Source of the DNA: VGRW01 sp031396695
GTDB taxonomy: Bacteria > Myxococcota_A > UBA9160 > SZUA-336
Direction: 5' to 3'
NCBI GenBank assembly: GCA_031396695.1
Contig: JANNLG010000122.1
Coordinates: 1 to 8,025 of the forward strand
Length of the DNA stretch: 8,025 nucleotides
Shown: positions 6,555 to 8,025 of the stretch, one piece after another
Layout: each line of letters starts with the position of its first letter
Position numbering within the stretch: the first letter of the stretch is position 1
Notes under the pieces: generated by a model
Database searches by the model: none
Told to the model about the DNA's origin: nothing
The model's input: the letters and a program-made list of their open reading frames with translations, nothing else
Program-made: the position numbers and the translations under genes

Positions 6555-7043
6555 CTAGCCGCGCGGTCCGACCCGCCAGTAGCGCGTCGGCGGGATCGAG
6601 CCCGGTGGCGCGTCAGCGGGCACGGGCGGGAGCGCGTACTTCACGACGAACGCCGCGCGCAGGCGCGCGAGCGCGGCCGCGTCCGCCTGCTCGTCGAGCG
6701 GCGCGAGCGCGACGTCGTACAGCTTGCCATCGATCCCGAGCCGCACGCGCGGATCGTCGTCGACCCACGCCGGCCAGCGCTTCGTCTCGGGATCGCGCGC
6801 ACCCACGTACAGCGCGCCGTCGAGCGCCGCACACCAGATGGTGACGGAGTGCGGAACGCCGTACGGCGTCGCGACCTGGATTGCGATCTCCTTGTGCGCG
6901 TCGGTGAAGGACCAGTTGCCCGGAAGCTCCGCGACGACTTCGCCGGAGAGCCAGGTGCCGGGGCGGCGGTCGGAGGGGTCGATACAGGCGGTGAGACTGA
7001 TTGCGAGGACGAGCACGGTCGCGAAGCGGAAAAGACGGATCAT
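6555..7043 (-). CDS. Lipoprotein with a possible DUF2255/flavin-binding-like domain
   Basis: 162 aa. The N-terminus is a lipoprotein signal peptide: basic start, hydrophobic 7-17, then lipobox LTAC with the lipidated C20. The mature part contains SVTIWCAALDGALYVGARD (66-84) and a following VRLGIDGKLYDVAL segment (100-113). This strand pattern recalls DUF2255/nitroreductase-like split-barrel proteins (PNPOx-like fold), which bind flavin-type cofactors in some relatives. The resemblance is from memory of the motif pattern, so the family call is tentative. A lipid-anchored version would be unusual. ATG at 7043 with AGGAG 7 nt upstream. It lies 19 nt after the small upstream gene and 100 nt before shp in the same direction, so it could be co-transcribed with the former. 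Confidence 0.8.
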   Translation of the reverse strand: MIRLFRFATVLVLAISLTACIDPSDRRPGTWLSGEVVAELPGNWSFTDAHKEIAIQVATPYGVPHSVTIWCAALDGALYVGARDPETKRWPAWVDDDPRVRLGIDGKLYDVALAPLDEQADAAALARLRAAFVVKYALPPVPADAPPGSIPPTRYWRVGPRG

Positions 7044-7062
7044 GGCGTGACTCCTGCGTCGC

Positions 7063-7260
7063 CTATTTCGCCCGCGACTTGCGGCGCGCGGTGCGCTTGC
7101 GCTTGATCGGCTTTGCCTTCTCGGGATCGGGCCGCAGCTCGACGATGATCGGTCCGGCGATGGCGCGCTTGTAGTACTTCCCGCGGACCCAGGGGCCGAG
7201 CTCCCGGAGGTCGTACTCGGGCCGGAGATCGTCGGTCTTCTTAGATCGCGTCTTCTTCAT
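7063..7260 (-). CDS. Small basic protein, antitoxin-like
   Basis: 65 aa, strongly basic at both ends. The middle part DLRPEYDLRELGPWVRGKYYKR (11-32) and VELRPD (40-45) resembles a widespread family of short hypothetical/antitoxin-like proteins with DLRPEYD and RGKYY motifs. In those relatives the chain usually continues with a hydrophobic 'DVAKAFP' segment; here it is replaced by a Lys/Arg-rich tail (48-65). No toxin gene is adjacent, so it is not called as an antitoxin. I chose the ATG at 7260 because an upstream in-frame TTG at 7335 lacks a good ribosome site and adds an atypical leader. The ribosome site is weak (GAGAG about 10 nt upstream). Confidence 0.6.
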   Translation of the reverse strand: MKKTRSKKTDDLRPEYDLRELGPWVRGKYYKRAIAGPIIVELRPDPEKAKPIKRKRTARRKSRAK

Positions 7261-7362
7261 GCTGTCGGCGCTCTCGCGCGGTGGCGCGTCTAGCGCTAAT
7301 GATTCGAACCCTACCACGCCGCTGCGTGTGTGCAACGAACAGAACCCGTCCGCGGCTCGAGT

Positions 7363-7384
7363 GACCGACGGTAAACTCTCGGTC
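7363..7384. repeat. Inverted repeat GACCGA-N10-TCGGTC
   Basis: Perfect 6-bp arms separated by 10 nt, about two-helical-turn centre spacing (16 nt between arm starts). This is a layout often bound by dimeric regulators. It is in the divergent promoter region; function unknown. Confidence 0.4.
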
Positions 7385-7391
7385 TTCGCTG

Positions 7392-7429
7392 TCGGACTGA
7401 TCGGGATCCCGATAGGTCGTCGAGTCCGA
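7392..7429. repeat. Nested palindrome: 14-bp ATCGGGATCCCGAT inside TCGGACT/AGTCCGA arms
   Basis: A perfect 14-bp palindrome (7400-7413) lies between outer arms TCGGACT (7392-7398) and AGTCCGA (7423-7429). The outer arms are perfect complements, with 1 nt on one side and 9 nt on the other. It could be a dimer operator, or an RNA cruciform/leader structure if transcribed toward the gene starting at 7517. It is 87 nt upstream of that start. Confidence 0.5.
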
Positions 7430-7502
7430 ACCGCCTCGTGCGCGCGCGAATTCGCATGCGTCGAGCGTGCACGGGCTTGCGTTTGGTGACATGCTGATCC
7501 GC

Positions 7503-7507
7503 GGAGG
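7503..7507 (+). promoter_or_regulatory. Ribosome binding site of the AhpD-like gene
   Basis: Perfect GGAGG, 9 nt before the ATG at 7517. It fixes the start of the right-edge gene, whose frame is not closed within the window. Confidence 0.7.
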
Positions 7508-7516
7508 ACGCTCGAG

Positions 7517-8025
7517 ATGACAGCCGAGATCTCGTACCCGCAGTCGCTGCTTCCGGTGCGGAAGGACCTGGTCGAGGCGCATCAGCGCGCGTGGCTTCGG
7601 CTCGCGCGCGCGGGAACGTGGTGGACCGGCGCGGAGCGCGTGGCGATCGCGGCCGAGGTGCGCAACGCCGCGCGGTGTCGCGCCTGCCGCGAGCGCAAAG
7701 GCGCGCTCTCGCCTGCGGCCGTGACGTCTCCACACGACTCGGTGTCAGCGCTCGCGCCCGCGGCGCTCGACGCGGTGCACCGCATCACGAGCGATCCGGC
7801 CCGGCTCACGAAATCGTGGTTCGAGAAGACGCTCGCTGCGGGGCTCGGCGACGGCGCGTACGTGGAGCTCGTCGGCGTGGTCGTCACGGTCGTCAGCATC
7901 GACAGCTTCTGCCGTGGTCTCGGTGTTTCGCCGCATCCGCTGCCCGAGCCCGTGCCCGGCGAGCCGTCGCGCTACCGCCCGCCCGCAGCGGTGCTCGAAG
8001 GCGCGTGGGTGGCGACGATCCCGGC
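7517..8025 (+). CDS. AhpD/carboxymuconolactone-decarboxylase-like protein, partial at its 3' end
   Basis: I translated by hand from the ATG at 7517. The frame is open for 169 codons and runs off the right edge. Features: helix with AERVAIAAEVRNAARC (39-54); a C-x-x-C pair (C54, C57) followed by RERKGALSP (58-66); the second half with WFEKTLAAGLGDGAYVELVG (101-120) and VVTVVSIDSFCRGLGV (122-137); then a proline-rich PLPEPVPGEPSRYRPP linker (141-156) leading toward WVATIP. This layout fits the AhpD-like/CMD all-helical fold found in peroxidase-related enzymes. The CxxC may be redox active, but the canonical AhpD E-x-C-x-C-H arrangement is not present, so activity is uncertain. It is the only plus-strand gene in the window, divergent from the small basic protein gene. 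Confidence 0.8.
   Translation, partial: MTAEISYPQSLLPVRKDLVEAHQRAWLRLARAGTWWTGAERVAIAAEVRNAARCRACRERKGALSPAAVTSPHDSVSALAPAALDAVHRITSDPARLTKSWFEKTLAAGLGDGAYVELVGVVVTVVSIDSFCRGLGVSPHPLPEPVPGEPSRYRPPAAVLEGAWVATIP

Larger units (their letters stand above)
7261..7516. other. Divergent intergenic region with inverted repeats
   Basis: 256 nt between divergently transcribed genes, so promoters for both directions should lie here. No coding capacity is evident and no clear -35/-10 pair stands out. Inverted repeats noted: GACCGA-N10-TCGGTC (7363-7384), the 14-bp palindrome at 7400-7413 nested in a longer repeat, and the short palindromes GCGAATTCGC and CGCATGCG around 7446-7460. Confidence 0.6.

Noticed and set aside
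7261..7516. A tRNA or riboswitch in the divergent region
   Set aside because: The palindromes do not form a cloverleaf, and no known riboswitch consensus was recognised.
7582..7936. Minus-strand frames opposite the AhpD-like gene
   Set aside because: They lack ribosome sites and domains; the plus-strand frame has a perfect GGAGG and recognisable family segments.

Overview
The window is very GC-rich DNA, with most codons ending in G or C. It carries nine genes on the minus strand and one on the plus strand. The base composition, the SHP/DHC/cytochrome b561 cassette with its QseBC/PmrAB-like two-component system, and occasional GTG and TTG starts point to a Gram-negative, respiring bacterium. 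Proteobacteria in the broad sense are likely, perhaps a deltaproteobacterial or Myxococcota/Binatota-like soil or water organism. That lineage guess is inference only. No tRNA, rRNA, CRISPR array, insertion sequence or phage gene is visible.

Layout, left to right. Positions 1-2789 (minus strand) hold a three-gene unit, transcribed right to left: an unrecognised 282-aa protein with one membrane segment (TTG start), a small MoxR-like AAA+ ATPase, and a von Willebrand A (vWA) protein whose N-terminal part carries an HELGH motif. The vWA gene runs off the left edge. ATPase and vWA gene are only 2 nt apart and form a typical ATPase/vWA pair. Positions 2790-2925 are a short intergenic stretch with hairpins.

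Positions 2926-6454 (minus strand) hold a tightly packed five-gene operon: an SHP-type oxygen-binding cytochrome c, a diheme cytochrome c (DHC), a cytochrome b561, an OmpR-family response regulator and its sensor kinase. Every junction is an overlap or a gap of at most 7 nt. The expected electron route is quinol pool to cytochrome b561 (inner membrane) to DHC (periplasm) to SHP, which binds O2 or NO at a heme whose Asn ligand can be displaced. A direct repeat (CTTAAG-N5-CTTACG) about 50 nt upstream of the first gene resembles the PmrA/QseB box. This suggests that the operon's own response regulator controls it.

Positions 6555-7260 (minus strand) hold a lipoprotein with a possible DUF2255-like domain and, upstream of it, a 65-aa basic protein resembling small antitoxin-like proteins. 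Positions 7261-7516 are a divergent intergenic region with notable palindromes. Position 7517 to the right edge (plus strand) holds a partial AhpD/carboxymuconolactone-decarboxylase-like protein.

The SHP cassette is a known system and is the most confidently interpreted part. The least explained parts are the membrane protein/AAA/HELGH-vWA triad and the palindromic divergent region.
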